A stretch of 64,000 bases of DNA, from the NCBI RefSeq assembly GCF_024868665.1, contig NC_079913.1, positions 9,552,879 through 9,616,878 on the forward strand. The letters are read 5' to 3'. Shown here piece by piece: positions 12,158-25,520 of this stretch. The DNA is from Triplophysa rosa. Lineage: Eukaryota; Chordata; Actinopteri; Cypriniformes; Nemacheilidae. Under the pieces are notes generated by a model, which was given only the letters and a program-made list of their open reading frames with translations, had not been told where the DNA came from and searched no databases. How positions within the stretch are numbered: position 1 is the first letter of the stretch; each line of letters opens with the position of its first letter. Made by a program: the position numbers and the translations under genes.

Positions 12158-15100
12158 ATGTTCTGGAAGTTTGACCTGAACAACACCTCCCATATCGACC
12201 AGCTGCTGGATCAAGAGGATGTGACTCTGAGAGAGTTGATGGAAGAGGAGGATGTTCTGCAGGAGTGCAAAGCACAGAACCGCAAGCTCCTGCTCTTCCT
12301 CTCCAAGGAAGAGTGTATGCAGGAGCTGGTCACTCTCATCACCGAGGAGCCACCTGCTGATCTGGAGGAGAAAACACGCTTCAAGTAAGGAAAAGGATGC
12401 CACACAGCTTTGTGTCTCTCACTTTAGTTTTATAGCTGTTTTATGAGTGTTTCTACATATACCTAATTCATGTGTTAAAACTAAAATGGCACATTTTCTT
12501 GATGATATGCTTTAGCCCAGCCAATATTTTGCTGACCAAGTGCAGACGGAAAAAGTGTTGTAAGATCATGTTGAAAAAAAGAGACCATTTGATGATAATA
12601 GCCGTGCAGCAATGACACCATCATCGTAAAGGATCCTTCCATTGCAGATTCCCTTTAGCCTATGTGTACATACGCCTGGCAGTAAAAAGTATTCTGACTG
12701 CTACTGAGAATTGTTCAATTAAGACTTTAGGGTGTATGTGCTGTACACTAGCTGACCTGCATACTTGGAGCTCCTAGATACAGGAGTGCAATATAAAATG
12801 CAGGTAAAGACTTAAAAAGTAAGAGATCAGATGAGTTAGGAGGCAAGGAACGATCCCCAAAAAGGTGTACAGATGGAGCAGGAGTACTTGAAACATAAAT
12901 GAGAAATAATATGGAACATGAAAAGAGAAATAGCTTTTGAAAGGAAAGGACACCTGTATAATATTAGAATACTAATAGTATAATTGAAAGAATTGTAGTG
13001 TTTGTGAAGGCAGTGAAACATAAAATGTGTGCATGCAATTCACTCCAGATTTGACAGGCTTTAATGTCTCCATCAGTTTTAGCATTGTGTTCGACCATAT
13101 GGTGTGTAGGAGGCTGAATAGCCTTGAAATGAGCAACCAGATGTGCTAAACTGTTTTCCTCATATGTTGTGAAAGATTGGGTGGAACGTGTTTAACAACA
13201 TCTGTTGTATCAACCGCCTGATTCATATTTTTACATATGTTTATCAAATGCAGTACTGTACTGCAGGATGTAGGGCACTAATGCAGTGTATTGCCCTGCA
13301 AGCTGTATCATTTCACCATTGATTTGCCCTGTAACACTGCAGCACTGATTCTTCCAGTATTTACTTTTGTGTGAGTCACAAAAAAGATCAATAGTTATTT
13401 AGTGCAACTTTGTTTGAAATTCATTTGCTGGAACCAAAAATTAACTTTATTGAAATGATGTTCTGCCACACATGTAGGTGAAATACACTTGACTGGTTCT
13501 GTTCATCCAGGTTTCCAAATATTGCCTGTGAGCTTCTGACCTCAGATGTGGCTCTTATCAATGATAAGCTGGGTGGAGATGAATCCCTTTTGGAGAAGCT
13601 CTACCACTTTCTGGAGCAGGAGCCACCCCTTAATCCCCTGCTGGCCTCCTTCTTCAGCAAGACCATCGGCAACCTGATTGCACGGAAAACAGACCAGGTA
13701 TTAACAAAGTGTGGGACAGATACAAACACAAACACACTTAGCATTATCTGATACTATAGCTAATGTAAAAAGGTGATATCATGCAAAGCAGATCGGCAAC
13801 AAACGTCACCTGTGAAATGCTGGACTTTGGACCAATAAAGTCACAGATCTCCCATATGTACCATGTAGTCAGTGTTTTTAATTAAAAAAAAAAAGCTGAA
13901 ATACTGTTGGGTGTTAGGGGTTGTTAGGGCAATTATTGGATTAGTTGGGAGGATAGTAAAATTGTATGTTATTTTGTAGGTAATCTCTTTCCTAAGGAAA
14001 AAACACAACTTTATCAGTCTGGTGCTGAATCACATTGATGCCTCGGCCATGATGGACCTATTGCTGCGTCTCATCAGCTGTGTAGAGCCTGCCCCCTTGA
14101 GGATGGAGGTCCTCAATGTAAGCATACTTTTTATATATAAATAAAGAGAATGATCAAAACAGATTTCAACTTGGTATCGTAAATGTCTTATTCCCTTCGG
14201 TTATTAAAGGGATACTTCACCCAAAAATGAAGATTCTGTCATCATTTACTCACATTCGAGTTGTTCCAAATTTGTATAAATTTCTTTGTTCTGATGAACA
14301 CAGAGAACGATATTTGGAAGAATGCTTATAACCAGACAGATTTTGCCCCCCATTGACTCCCATAGTAGGAAAAATGACGTAATCATTTTTTTTTGTTCTG
14401 TTGAACACAAAAGAAGTCATTTTGAAGAATGCAGGACAGTTCTGGGGCACTTTTGACTACCATTGTATTTTTACTACTATGGTAGTCAATGGGGGGCAAA
14501 ATATGTCTTGTTATAAGCATTCTTCCAAATATCTTTCTCTGTGTTCATCAGAACAAAGAAATTTATACAGATTTGGAACAACTGGAACGTCAGTAAATGA
14601 TGACAGAATTTTTGGGTGAAGTATCCCTTTCATATGGAATGATTTTGTAGACTGAATTCAAAAGGAATTGTAAACTGCATTTGCAAATGGCTAATTCCAG
14701 CGTTATGGATGTGACAATTGCAGTCAAAACTTGAAGTTTAAATTCCCAGAAAATTAATTTGTTACCAATATATTGAACCATCTGTTTATATTTTTCTACA
14801 GCCCTAACAATAGAGCGCAGACATCAGAAAGAAATCAGTATATGCACGAGTTTTCTGTTAAAAAAAAGGAAAAAATAATGCGTTATGGACGTGACAAAAA
14901 AACACACACGGTTTTGGGAGACAGGAAGCTTTGTTGAAATTCTGTGAATTAAAATGCACAAACCAAAAGCAATAACACGCAACAAATGGAGAAGGGATGG
15001 CTCTTTATATAACATGAAATATTGATTTTGTTTTAATAAATGTCTTTGCATTCATAAGGAAAAAACAACGTTACACCCATGACGTATCTCCGTTACGGTC

Positions 15101-18100
15101 GTGACTGCTCTGAAACCGGCACTTACCCGACTATGGAAAATCATGAACAAATGATTTACAACCACAATCAGAGACTTCAAATGGATATCGGATGTTGTCC
15201 TCCGAGATTTCAGTAGATTCGGCTGCAAAATTCATCAACTTCATACAAAACAGCCACACTGCAAATTATATGGTTTCACATATTATTAATGTGTAACCAG
15301 CGTCTGCGTTCAAGGAGACTGTGACGGAGTGGCGGCGTTTGCGCGGATAATCTTGCGTTCATTGTACTTTCAAAGATCTGCTATAGAGGAGCGCGAATAT
15401 GCTCGCCTTTTTAAAGATGCGCATGCGGCGCATTTAGAGCGAGAATATGCTCGCTTTCTGTGTACTTTTAAAGATGCGCATGTGGCGTGTTTGGAGCGCG
15501 GATATCGCTTTCAGTGACTGAGCAGGTCTTCCCACAGGCAAATGAGTCTGAGACCCGAGATTGTCTCTCAGGACACGCGCAAGAAAGCGAGGGAAAATGC
15601 ATCAACTAGAGAGGCTTGCCTTTTAAGGTAGGACATAAACAATCAGATGAACGCTATTCGAATGCTGCAAGCACAATCACAGTGTGGCGATCTGTATATC
15701 CCTATGATATCGACGTTCTCATAATTTGTTATTAATTAATAGTGTTAGTAATTTATAAAATGTTATAGGACAAAATAATTTGTACAAATATTATGATATT
15801 TAAAACAGATCACAACATGTCTGCATCTGTGATACATGATTCAATATTACGTGCTTAAAACTGTCACGCCCGTAACGAATTGTTATGGTTGTTCAGAGCA
15901 AATAAGTGAGATGCCTTCATCTTTCTGCAAAATGCCTTTTTTAAACAAAGTACAAAAAAGGGAGCCTTTGATCCCTCTTCAGAAAGCATGAAAAATGGTT
16001 GGTGGAAAATGTCATTTTGGCATTGTTGTATACCTGATGTGGGTGGGAAATCAAGGCGATTTTCTTAAAATGTTTATTGAAGTACATTAATACAATATAA
16101 AGCAGGCCTAAATGGACAAATTAAAAATAATTTTGTTCTTTTAGTAGAAACTTAATTTTTTCATGGTAAGGTTGACATTTTCATGGAATTGCTCAAATGT
16201 GTTTTCTATTTGTTCGTGTCAAAATTGTGACATAATTCAATCGCAAATGCAAACCGTCTGAGCCGTCAGGGCGACACCGGTTGTGGCTAAAAGGGATTCA
16301 ACTACAGCTAAAAGACAAAAATAATAATAATGGAACAAACGAGGATCAGATGCAAGTTTCATACAGAGAAAGTCTTTACAATGAATCACAATTGCGGCAC
16401 TTAACAAGTATAATTTAAAGAAGTTCAACGGCCCCGATAAACAGATCAACACAAACAGTGGTCTGGTGATTTCAATGAGCTACCAATAAAAGTCATATTA
16501 AAGCCGTGTGGATTCATCATAATTACATACATTTCTCAGGTTGGTGCATCACCTGATGGGCTCATTTACTGCACATGTTGTGGAAAAGGCTGTTCGGAAA
16601 TTAAATGAATGTTTAAATACAGAAACAACTCCATACAGTAATTTGTAGATGACAGCTACTTCTGCGTCCAGCAAGCTCACTGGAGCTGGAGCTCAAGCTT
16701 GTCTTTGTCTCACTATGTTATGATACACAAATAAAGAGATGTAGAATTTACGTACTTTTGTCATTTATTAATAACTTGTTATATGCATAACGAACAACAA
16801 TGATAATGCAGGATGCTGTTTATTCATACAAAGTGAACATGTTTTGTTATGGTTTACAACAGGTACTAATCATGATGCATCACACGGTCACAGTGTTGTC
16901 AATAAATGTCATGTCCTCGCTTTTACTACGGAGTACTGTGAAAATAAATACCATAAACAAACAAACGTGTAGAGGAATGTTGCAGAAGGTGATGATTATC
17001 CATCCTGCACCGAAGTTTCACATGCTAAATGTGAAATGCTTTTCCTTTTGAAATTTGGCAGACATTGTACGTTCGCGTAAATGCGAAAGCAAACGGTTTG
17101 CATTTGTGTTTGAATTGTCACAATTTTAACACGAACAAATAGAAAACGCATTTGCAAATGCAGTTTGAAATTCCGTTTTGAAATCGGTCAGCAAAATCAT
17201 TCCATACTTTCATGATGCGGTTGATAGTTGATAATAGAACAGTATTTTTCTGTAAATGATTTAAGAGAGAATCATATTGGACAAGTGAGCTAATGTCAAA
17301 TATCACTACACCAGTGATTTGATTGTTTAAATCAGACATTGGCCCGATTAGTTATTATGGAGTTGTGATTCTGATCTGTAGTCAGTGTGTGTTTGTGTGT
17401 GTTTATAGTGGCTGAATGAGGAGAGGCTCATTCAGAGACTTACAGAGCTAATGCATACAGGGAGAGATGAAGAGGTACAAACATCACCACTGAACTTTTC
17501 ACCTTCATCTCACATGATTTCAGTTGTCTAAAACATTTTGTTCCACCTCATTCACTGCAGAGACAATCTAATGCATCCCAGACTCTTTGTGACATCATCC
17601 GACTCAGTCGAGACCAGGCCAATCAGCTGTCGGAGGTCACTGAAGCAGACCCCTTACTCGCTGTCCTGGAGTCGTAAGTGTCAAAAGTGATTAGCGTTTT
17701 GTGTGAAGATCTTCTTACTTACATGGATGAAGATGGTTTCTTTGATCGCTGTGTCTGCAGACAAGACAATGTGGAAGAGCTTTTGAAGAACATGTTTGAA
17801 GGCGAGAGGACTGAAGCGTCCATCGTCAATGGAACGCAAGTGCTTCTTACGTTACTGGAGTCACGGAGGTCAGGGTAAGTTCATGACCAGGTCCAATTGG
17901 CAAACCTTTTGAACTAACAGCTTGACTCTTTCATCCTTGTTTTTAACTTGCCTTAAGTTAGTCTCATCTGTTCTGTGTCTGTTGTTAGGCTGGAGGGTCT
18001 GATGGACCTGTATTCTCAGGGATGTGAAAGGTCTTACACTGTCAACAGCAGTATTTTCCGTGCTATTGAGCCTCATCTAAAGGACTTCCAGCAACTCCTA

Positions 18101-21100
18101 CTGAACCCTCCAACGGTACCAGAACACACACGCCTTCTAAACTCCCAGACATACTGTAAATGTCATCTCAGGGTTTTAAAACATTTGATAAATTCCACCG
18201 ATTTGACTATTAAAAGTCATACCTTGAAAATAAATGCACACTCCCAACGATCACTGACTGTGTCTTTGTGTGCTGTGCTGTAGGCATCTGCCCTTTAAAA
18301 AGATTTCTTTCTTTTGCTGTTGACCAGAGAAGTGCAATACTCACTACGGTGGGCGTTCTGGAGCAGCCCCTGGGGAGCGCCCGCCTACATGTGGCCAGAC
18401 TGGTGGCTTCTCTGCTGCAGACTTGCGACCTCAGCATCTGCCAGGAGATCTGCAGACTCAACATCATGGACCTGCTGTTGGTAAATCTCACACACACACA
18501 CACTAAGTACTGCAGACTCAACATTATGGGTCGACCGTGGGTGGGAGCCTATGCACAATGATCTCGTTTCCATCGCTTTCTTTCTGTCCTTCTAACTTTT
18601 CTCCTCTCTGGTTGCAGGATTTATTCTTTAAATACACCTGGAATAATTTCTTGCACTTGCAAGTGGAGCTGTGTGTGGCATCCATCATGAACCACTTTGC
18701 CCACACGGACCTCCAAAGCCCAGGCCTGCAGAACCACGAGGAGAGGCCAGCCGCAGGTGCAGGCAGCCCTGTGGAGGAGGAAACACCTGGCCAGAACAAC
18801 GCCTCAGACCCAGCAACTATACCCGATCAGGATGCTCTTGTTAGCAATGTACGTTTAAGGTCATCATTTGTTAAAACCAACACCATTTTGTCCTGCTGTT
18901 AATTTTAGTCCTACTGTCTTCTTTCTCCAGCTCTTTCAGCATTGTCGGCTGGTGCAGAGAATTCTGGATGCCTGGGAGGAAAATGACAAAATCCAGTAAG
19001 AGACTCTCATCTGTTTCCTTTCAGTGGTTTATATACAGTGACTCTAAATACACACCTCCAGACACTTCAGCATGACATATAAGCAGGGTTGTTTGATGTC
19101 TGTCTGTGTCTGCAGGTCTGAAGGGGGCAGACGAAGGGGAAATATGGGTCACCTGACGAGAATCGCTAACACTGTGGTTCAGAACCTGGAGAAAGGGCTG
19201 GCTCACTCACAGATTAACGGGTTGATTAAAGGTGTGTAGTTCAGTTAAATAGGTTTGTGGACTTATTGCTAATGTGAGAACGTTTGTGTGTGTTGATGGT
19301 TACTGGGTTGGTAATGTGCCTGTACATCCACAGAGCTGCCAGAGGACTGCAGAGGTCGCTGGGAGAGTTTTGTGGGGGAGACTTTGAGAGAAACCAATAG
19401 GAGAAACACAGTGGACTTGGTGAGGAAAAGCATAATGTGCATTCACGCATAAATGGATGAATTTAGTGCCAAGAAAACATCTTTCTCACCAGATGACATC
19501 ATACTCGTAGTATATATATCATATGGCATGGTTCTGCTTTCTGATTGGTTGTGACCTTGTTTTCCAGGTGAGCACTCATAACTTGCACTCATCTAGTGAA
19601 GATGACGATATGGAAAGCCCCTTCCCCAACGATCTGTCCATCCAACAGGTGAAAGAACTTCCTGTTAGATAGTAGAGCATGTGGACATCATAAACAGCCA
19701 GCATGTTAGCAAAACTTTGCCTGATTAAACATTTAAGCTTTACCATTGTTTTTTTTCAGGCATTCTCAGATTACCAGATTCAGCAGATGACTGCCAAATT
19801 TGTGGATCAGTTTGGCTTCAACGATGAGGAATTCAGTGAACATGATGAAAACATCAAGTAAGTTAAATATATTTACACGTGTCTGTCTCTTACATCAATG
19901 TGAAGAGTGTGATGTGTATCAGTTTGGTAGATATTACAGAACTTTAGAGACTTGTTCTGATATACAAGTGTGAATCTTTTGTAAAGTTTGTGCCGTGAAC
20001 ATTTTCATTGAGATTCTTTCAATCTTTCAGTGCTGCATTCGATCGGATTGCTGAAATAAACTTTAACATAGACGCAGATGATCATAGTGTAAGTGCCTTG
20101 TACCGTTAAAAAGATTAACAGCTCAAACCATTAGTTCATTTATTATTATTATTATAATTTTTTGATGATTTAATTTGGGTTGTTGTGTTCCTGTAGGCCA
20201 ATGCTGCAGCTTTTGAGGCGTGTTGTAAAGAGCGTATCCAGCAGTTTGATGACTGCGAGGAAGAAGACGACATTTGGGACGAAAAAGAAATTAACTATGC
20301 AACACAAATCAAATCCAGATCGAGGTACAAAACGTAACTGATATCCATGAAGAAATGAGTGGGCTGTTTTGTTTGTTCGTTTGCATTACATTTAAGTTTT
20401 TAAATAAAGTGCTATGAAATCACATCTCTTGTCTCCCAGGTTTGGGGTGTCTCTTTCTTCAGACAGCTCACCCAAAAGTGCCGTAAGGAACGGAGGTGGA
20501 GGCCGCGGGTCGGCCTCTGAGGATGAGGATGTTGAGGAAGAGGCCAGTCCTCCCTCTGCGCACACATCTGCCGGCAGGGCAGCAGAGTCTCAGTCGGCTC
20601 AAAGTGAGTGTTGTGCCATTAACCATTTACGTTTTTTTCTTAATGTGCAGGAAAATTTTCGGCTAAGTCGATTCTCCTTTTTGTTCTGTGTCGACAGACT
20701 CGGGCTGGACGGCAAGTTTTGGCGAAACGGAGGCGAGCTCATCCAGTGCCTGGGGTGGGTCACCTCAGCAGAGCGGTGAGGGCCCACAGGGCACAGGTTG
20801 GGCCTCCTTCACAGAGTTCCAACCATTCAGCAGGTGAATGAACGCTCGTATCTGCATGGAAAGAGCTTGGATTCAACAGTATCATGCTGCTTTTTTTGAT
20901 GTTTATTGAAAACAAACAGTAATTGATTGATTGTTTATATTTATGATATGCTAGAAATATCGGTTTACATTAACACATTGATCTCTCCACAACAGCACAG
21001 AGTCCAGCCTGAAAGAGGGACAGTCTCAACAAGGCCAAGAGAAAAACTGTGAGTGTGCTTTATTTGCATGTGTCTGAATATTAACTTCCATGTCCTTTGT

Positions 21101-21951
21101 GTTCTTTGTATTAAGACATTCATGTTCTATGACAACATACTGTCACTTTTAGCATTTTTCTATTTATCGAAACTGCTAGTCAAATATATCTGGGAATTCC
21201 CAGCATCAGAATTTGAATGCATTAATATAATACTGTATATCTCCCAATTTATTCCGTGTTAAGCAACTTGGTCTGCCTAATCCTGAACGAAGCTCTCCGT
21301 AAGGCATGTAGGCGATAAGATTGCATTCTGTCTTGTATTTGTGTAGCGGCCGGCAGCGGTTCGGCTACGGGAGAGTGGGAAGCAAGTCCCGGACAGAAAG
21401 CCCCTCTCGTGGCCTCGGACAGCAGCTCATCGGGAGGCTCAGACAGTGAAGAGGACCCTGGAGAAAATAAGAGCGAGGGCTCTCCTAAAACACCTGCCAA
21501 CCAGACAACAGCACCCACGAGGTAAGTAGTTCTGCCATCCAAATATGCCACTCCTGAATTTGGACTTTACATTTGACTGGTTCCCTGCATAAGCTACAGT
21601 AAGGTTGAGGTTTATGAATGCCGTCAACAATACAATTTCTATCAAAATAAAGGGAAAGCGATTTATTTATGAGTTTTGAGGTATTTGATGGTATGTGTGC
21701 TGAAACTCCCTCCTGTGCCAGTGAGGTGTCCACTGAAGCTCTGGAGAAGCTCAGCATCACAGATACGGCTGAACACAACAGCGAGTCTTCCGTACCTACA
21801 GAAGACTCTAACACCACTGTGACGGAGACGAGGTAACGCAGTGAGTCAAGGCACGTTACAGTGACTTTAATTGATCAAAGTATTAAACTACTCTCTCATC
21901 CACAGAGTCAAGTCATGTTCAGCTGAGATCACACCTAACGGACCCGTCTGA
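12158..21951 (+). CDS. ppp6r2: Serine/threonine-protein phosphatase 6 regulatory subunit 2 (SAPS family)
   Basis: Twenty-two coding exons: 12158-12384, 13511-13697, 13980-14117, 17409-17474, 17561-17673, 17761-17874, 17989-18115, 18328-18480, 18618-18848, 18931-18995, 19116-19231, 19334-19419, 19568-19648, 19760-19857, 20031-20088, 20197-20324, 20440-20603, 20698-20833, 20996-21048, 21347-21521, 21722-21832, 21906-21951. The lengths sum to 2673 bp, giving 890 aa plus stop. The start [14 protein letters not shown] is the conserved SAPS-family N-terminus; the preceding GTG in frame at 12143 is not needed. The SAPS domain runs through exons 2-9 (blocks [46 protein letters not shown]). An acidic, Ser-rich C-terminal half ends in ITPNGPV. 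The family scaffolds the PP6 catalytic subunit and ankyrin-repeat subunits in the cytoplasm. The paralogue is called R2 because it lies next to dennd6b; PPP6R3 is the alternative. Intron 3 (14118-17408) holds a 2.6 kb transposon. Exon 8 uses the acceptor at 18326-18327. Confidence 0.94.
14204..14630. mobile_element. TTAA MITE copy 2, reverse orientation to copy 1
   Basis: About 427 bp and near-identical to the reverse complement of the element at 2994-3419 (for example GACTACCATTGTATTTTTAC matches copy 1's opposite strand). The left TTAA is intact. The right end reads CCCTTTCAT instead of CCCTTTAA and abuts the 2.6 kb element. Confidence 0.75.
14634..17206. mobile_element. 2.6 kb non-coding terminal-inverted-repeat element in ppp6r2 intron 3
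   Basis: The left end begins ATGGAATGATTTTG and continues to AACTGCATTTGCAAATG. The right end is an imperfect complement of about 60 bp ending CAAAATCATTCCAT. A 7-bp direct repeat CTTTCAT flanks the element (14627-14633 and 17207-17213). No transposase frame is visible. Inside are five copies of a CGTTAYGGNCGTGAC-like motif (14701, 14881, 15069, 15091, and inverted at 15863) and a tandem repeat at 15364-15516. A second internal copy of subterminal sequence (TTTCTATTTGTTCGTGT) occurs near 16204. It is probably a non-autonomous DNA transposon. Confidence 0.65.
15364..15516 (+). repeat. Three-unit tandem repeat of 50-55 bp inside the 2.6 kb element
   Basis: Each unit contains a TTTYAAAGATSYG core followed by GAGCGCGAATATGCTCGC or a variant. 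The second and third units share TTTTAAAGATGCGCATG. A short open frame crosses it (residues repeating as HLEREYAR), but that frame looks like a by-product of the repeat period rather than a gene. Confidence 0.6.
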
Positions 21952-22042
21952 AGGTTCCGGATTAGAGTCCGACAGAGACCCGGCCCACTCTCCACCTCTT
22001 CCATTCTGAACCCCCAAACCTCAATACCACTTTTGGTGTTTA

Positions 22043-22048
22043 AATAAA
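22043..22048 (+). terminator. Poly(A) signal of ppp6r2
   Basis: AATAAA, 92 bp after the ppp6r2 stop codon, in the sequence GTTTAAATAAAGAATG. This would make a very short 3' UTR. Later signals could be used as well. Confidence 0.55.
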
Positions 22049-25000
22049 GAATGCTGCCATGTTATTGGTCCTGGATACTGCCAATCAGCCCATCATTGGA
22101 GGAAGGAGCCAGGGGCATGTAACACAAACCAGTAACCAGTACAGTTCTCAGAGGTGTTAGTCTGTTAATCCTTTCAACTTTGTATGAGATATGCACAGTT
22201 TTAAATGTAGCAGTGAACCGTGTGATTACAGGATCTGTCAGGACTTTATTTTTCTGGGTTTGTCTCCCTGCTATCATTTTTCTGGATTATTTTTCGCTCG
22301 CAGTTTGGGACGGTAAAAAACGGGGATGAAATTGGAAAGCACAGGCTCATCCTTCGCCGCACCACATGTAGACACGACGTCACGCAAAATCAGATGTCGC
22401 CTCTGCAACGATTTACTGTATGTTGAAGCACAACTGAAGTTGTCTGTAATGCTTGACACTTTTCTGCACAGGTCACCGCCCCTGCCAAGATTTTTAAATC
22501 CTTTTTATTATTATTGCGGCCTGATCTCATTAAATCATATATTTGAATGTTCGGAAGTGCTTTGGGGGAGGTAATATATGAATATTTTAGCTCTGAAATG
22601 GTGCCAACGGCGGCACTTGTGCAATAACATTTAGGAATTTCATTTCATTTGAATCATTCGGAAAATGTACACTTAATGGTGGGACTGTGCCTGTTTGAAT
22701 TATTTTGGGTTCATTTTTTTCATTGCATGCAAAGCGTTCTTTATCAAGCATATACGAGCAACCATTATTCTGGCGACGTTCTGGTTGGTTAGTCAAGACC
22801 TTCTGATTGTATTGAATTACATTCATCATTATACGTTATCCCCCTCAGATCAACCAAACAGTATCTACCTAATTTCTACTCAATGTTAAGCTTTCTAAAA
22901 TGGGAATCAAGGGTTTAAAGCAAAAATCTAAAAGTATTCATAGTAACCTTTGCCTTAAGTTACAAATCCTTTGAAATCCCTGTAACAGGATAGAAGGGTT
23001 TGCTTCAAAAAAATGCAAACAGACATCTTTCGTCTGTTTTTAAATGACAGCGGGTCATGAAATAACTCCCCCCACAATTTTACCTGAATCTCTATCTAAC
23101 GTGAACATGTTCCAGAGGCCAAGCTTTTTCATTCTAATCCCTAGCACACTATATCCTATAAATTATTCCATGGGACAGTGTTATGCACCATTTTTAAAAA
23201 TATGAAATCTTACTATATGCTGTCAGATGTTGTCTCCGAATCTTCCGGTAGCTCTTGTATTACTTCATACTGAATATCATGTCATTATTTTCCTACAGGA
23301 TTTTATCACGTATCATTTCTCTGCAAGCTTACGATGGTACCAAATCTGTTGGATTACAGGATTGGGATATTGCATTATTTATTTTGCACTTATTGAGGTG
23401 TTGGTGCGGAGACCTGGTCTCCCATCATGCATTGGAACACCCTGATTTTTTTTTGTCTCTCCCGCTGGAGTGTAAATCCTCCATTGACTCTGCTTCTTAT
23501 ATCTATGACATGTTCAAAGGTTTGTTTCCAAAGCCAAAAGTATGTATTTGCCTTTTCTTTAACTGTTTAAAAAAATCTTATTTTTAACTTTAACCAATAT
23601 TATTTTACATATTGTAGAGATTCTAATTTATGTGATCTTCAGCAACCAAAATATTGCTCTGTTCAATTCTGTTCATGTGTCTGGGTTGTTTCTTTGTGGT
23701 CACCTACGTCAGAGACATTTACCAAATGTGTGATGATGTGGGTCCCCAGAACCAGGATAAGTAGTTAGTAAAGGTAACAGGTTCAAGCCCCAGGGAACAG
23801 ACAAACTGATGAAATCTATAGATTACTGTAAGTTTACTGTATGTTTGTACATTGTGTTGTTGCCTACATCAGTACTTTTATATTTTCAGAATTGTTGTCA
23901 GTTTGTTGTCCGATTATCAGGTCAGCTACAAGTAGAGCCTTTTTTAAAATGGGTGTTAAGATTGACTATTTCTTCACTTTCTACATTATTACTTGCTTGT
24001 TCAGTGGTGTACTTTGAAACCTCTTTACTTGGGCAAAAAAGGTCGCCTTCCAAGAAACTACAATGTAGTTTGTAAACGCATGTACCATTTTGGATCGGTA
24101 CGTCAAGTAGTAACAAGTCAAAACAGATGCACTAAGCATTATTGGGTTTTCCAGGTCCTAATCTAAACAAAGGTAAGAGAAAACCCACAACACAAACCTT
24201 TGCTCAGGTTCATTTTAATAAGAAAACTCTTTACAAAATAATTTTGAGACATCAGGAGTGAGTAACGGAAACGGCATAATCACACAAAAAGATTTACATC
24301 AATTTAAAATAATTTAAACAACAGAAATCATAAAAACACGAGCTGATTTAGATTACACACAACTGATGTGGATACATTTCTAGTATTATTTAATCACACA
24401 TAAGGCACGTGGGTTTTCTAAAAAGAAAGACAGGTCATAATCTGCAGCATCGCATGGATAGTATTTGGATAAAAGCGTATGCCAAATGTATTTTGTTACT
24501 CATGCATAACATTGGAAAAATGAATATATTACACATTCTTCATTAACCGTGGGACTTTACTAGATGTAAATGTGGCATAATACTTTATGATACCAAGAAG
24601 GGACAATATGGAATATAAAAGCCAAGTGGTTAAATAGTATCAACGTGATGCTTAATGTGCATGAAAACAACCTCTGTTGTGCCACAGCTCTACAAAATCT
24701 ATAAAGCTAACAAAAAGTAAAAAAGACATCAATAGAAATCTTCATATGCAGTAACCTCCCAAATGTAACAATATTCACTGAAAATAATTTCATCAGAAAG
24801 TAAAAGCAGTAGTCCTACATCACACTGGAGCATAAAGTGAAACAAAGCTAGTAACCTAAGATTTAAAAAAATCCTTTAAAAACAAATCAATTGATTAGTT
24901 AATAAAAAAAATCCCTTTTCCGCATGTTAATACATTTTTTATCACTTTTTAAGGAGACCAAAAATAAATTAAAGTACTGCAAGCAGAGAATGTTTGGTAA

Positions 25001-25520
25001 CAGCAGATGTCAGCCATTCATCTTTGAATCAACATACTCAGTCATTCAGTGTTTTACAAAGCAGAAAAAAATGAAGAGTAAAAAATCCTCTACCTTCAAT
25101 CTCTGGACAATATTTGTACGCAGTACATTAGCAGTATAACCTAAATCAGGTTTCCCATAGTCAAGTCGGTGATCTCCAGGCCTGTTCGAATAGTTTTTAT
25201 TTATGTGCAAGGATGTGCTCTTTGTGAGTACATGCTTTTAAAAAAAACTGATTAAAATAAATGACTGTAAAAGTCATGTACATGTGTTGTTAAAAAGGCG
25301 CATGAACTATGCACACATGTAAAAGTTTAAAATACAGAAAGATGGCCTTCATATGTTCAACTTAAAGTCTATATTTTACTACTTAAACAGTAGGCTATTA
25401 CCTTGTATATATATAAAAAATTGCATAACAAGATTCCTTCCATTACCTCTCACGCTTTCACATCCCTGATAAAGGTTGTTTTGGGGAAAATCTGGGAAAG
25501 AATTTGAAGGGAGGCTGCTT
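22049..25520. other. Convergent intergenic/3' UTR region between ppp6r2 and fam3c
   Basis: The two genes end tail to tail. Short open frames here match nothing I recognise, and base composition is AT-rich throughout. The fam3c 3' UTR probably occupies part of the right side. On the minus strand an ATTAAA lies near 24213 and an AATAAA near 25200. I see no other structure in 22.1-24.1 kb. Confidence 0.4.

Noticed and set aside
15329..15517. 62-codon open frame in the 2.6 kb element
   Set aside because: It follows the tandem-repeat period, matches no known domain and has no sign of transcription or a conserved start.
18285..18327. Upstream acceptor CTGTAG|GCATCTG for ppp6r2 exon 8
   Set aside because: It gives an in-frame TAA after four codons. 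The acceptor TTGACCAG at 18327 keeps the frame and matches the family sequence.
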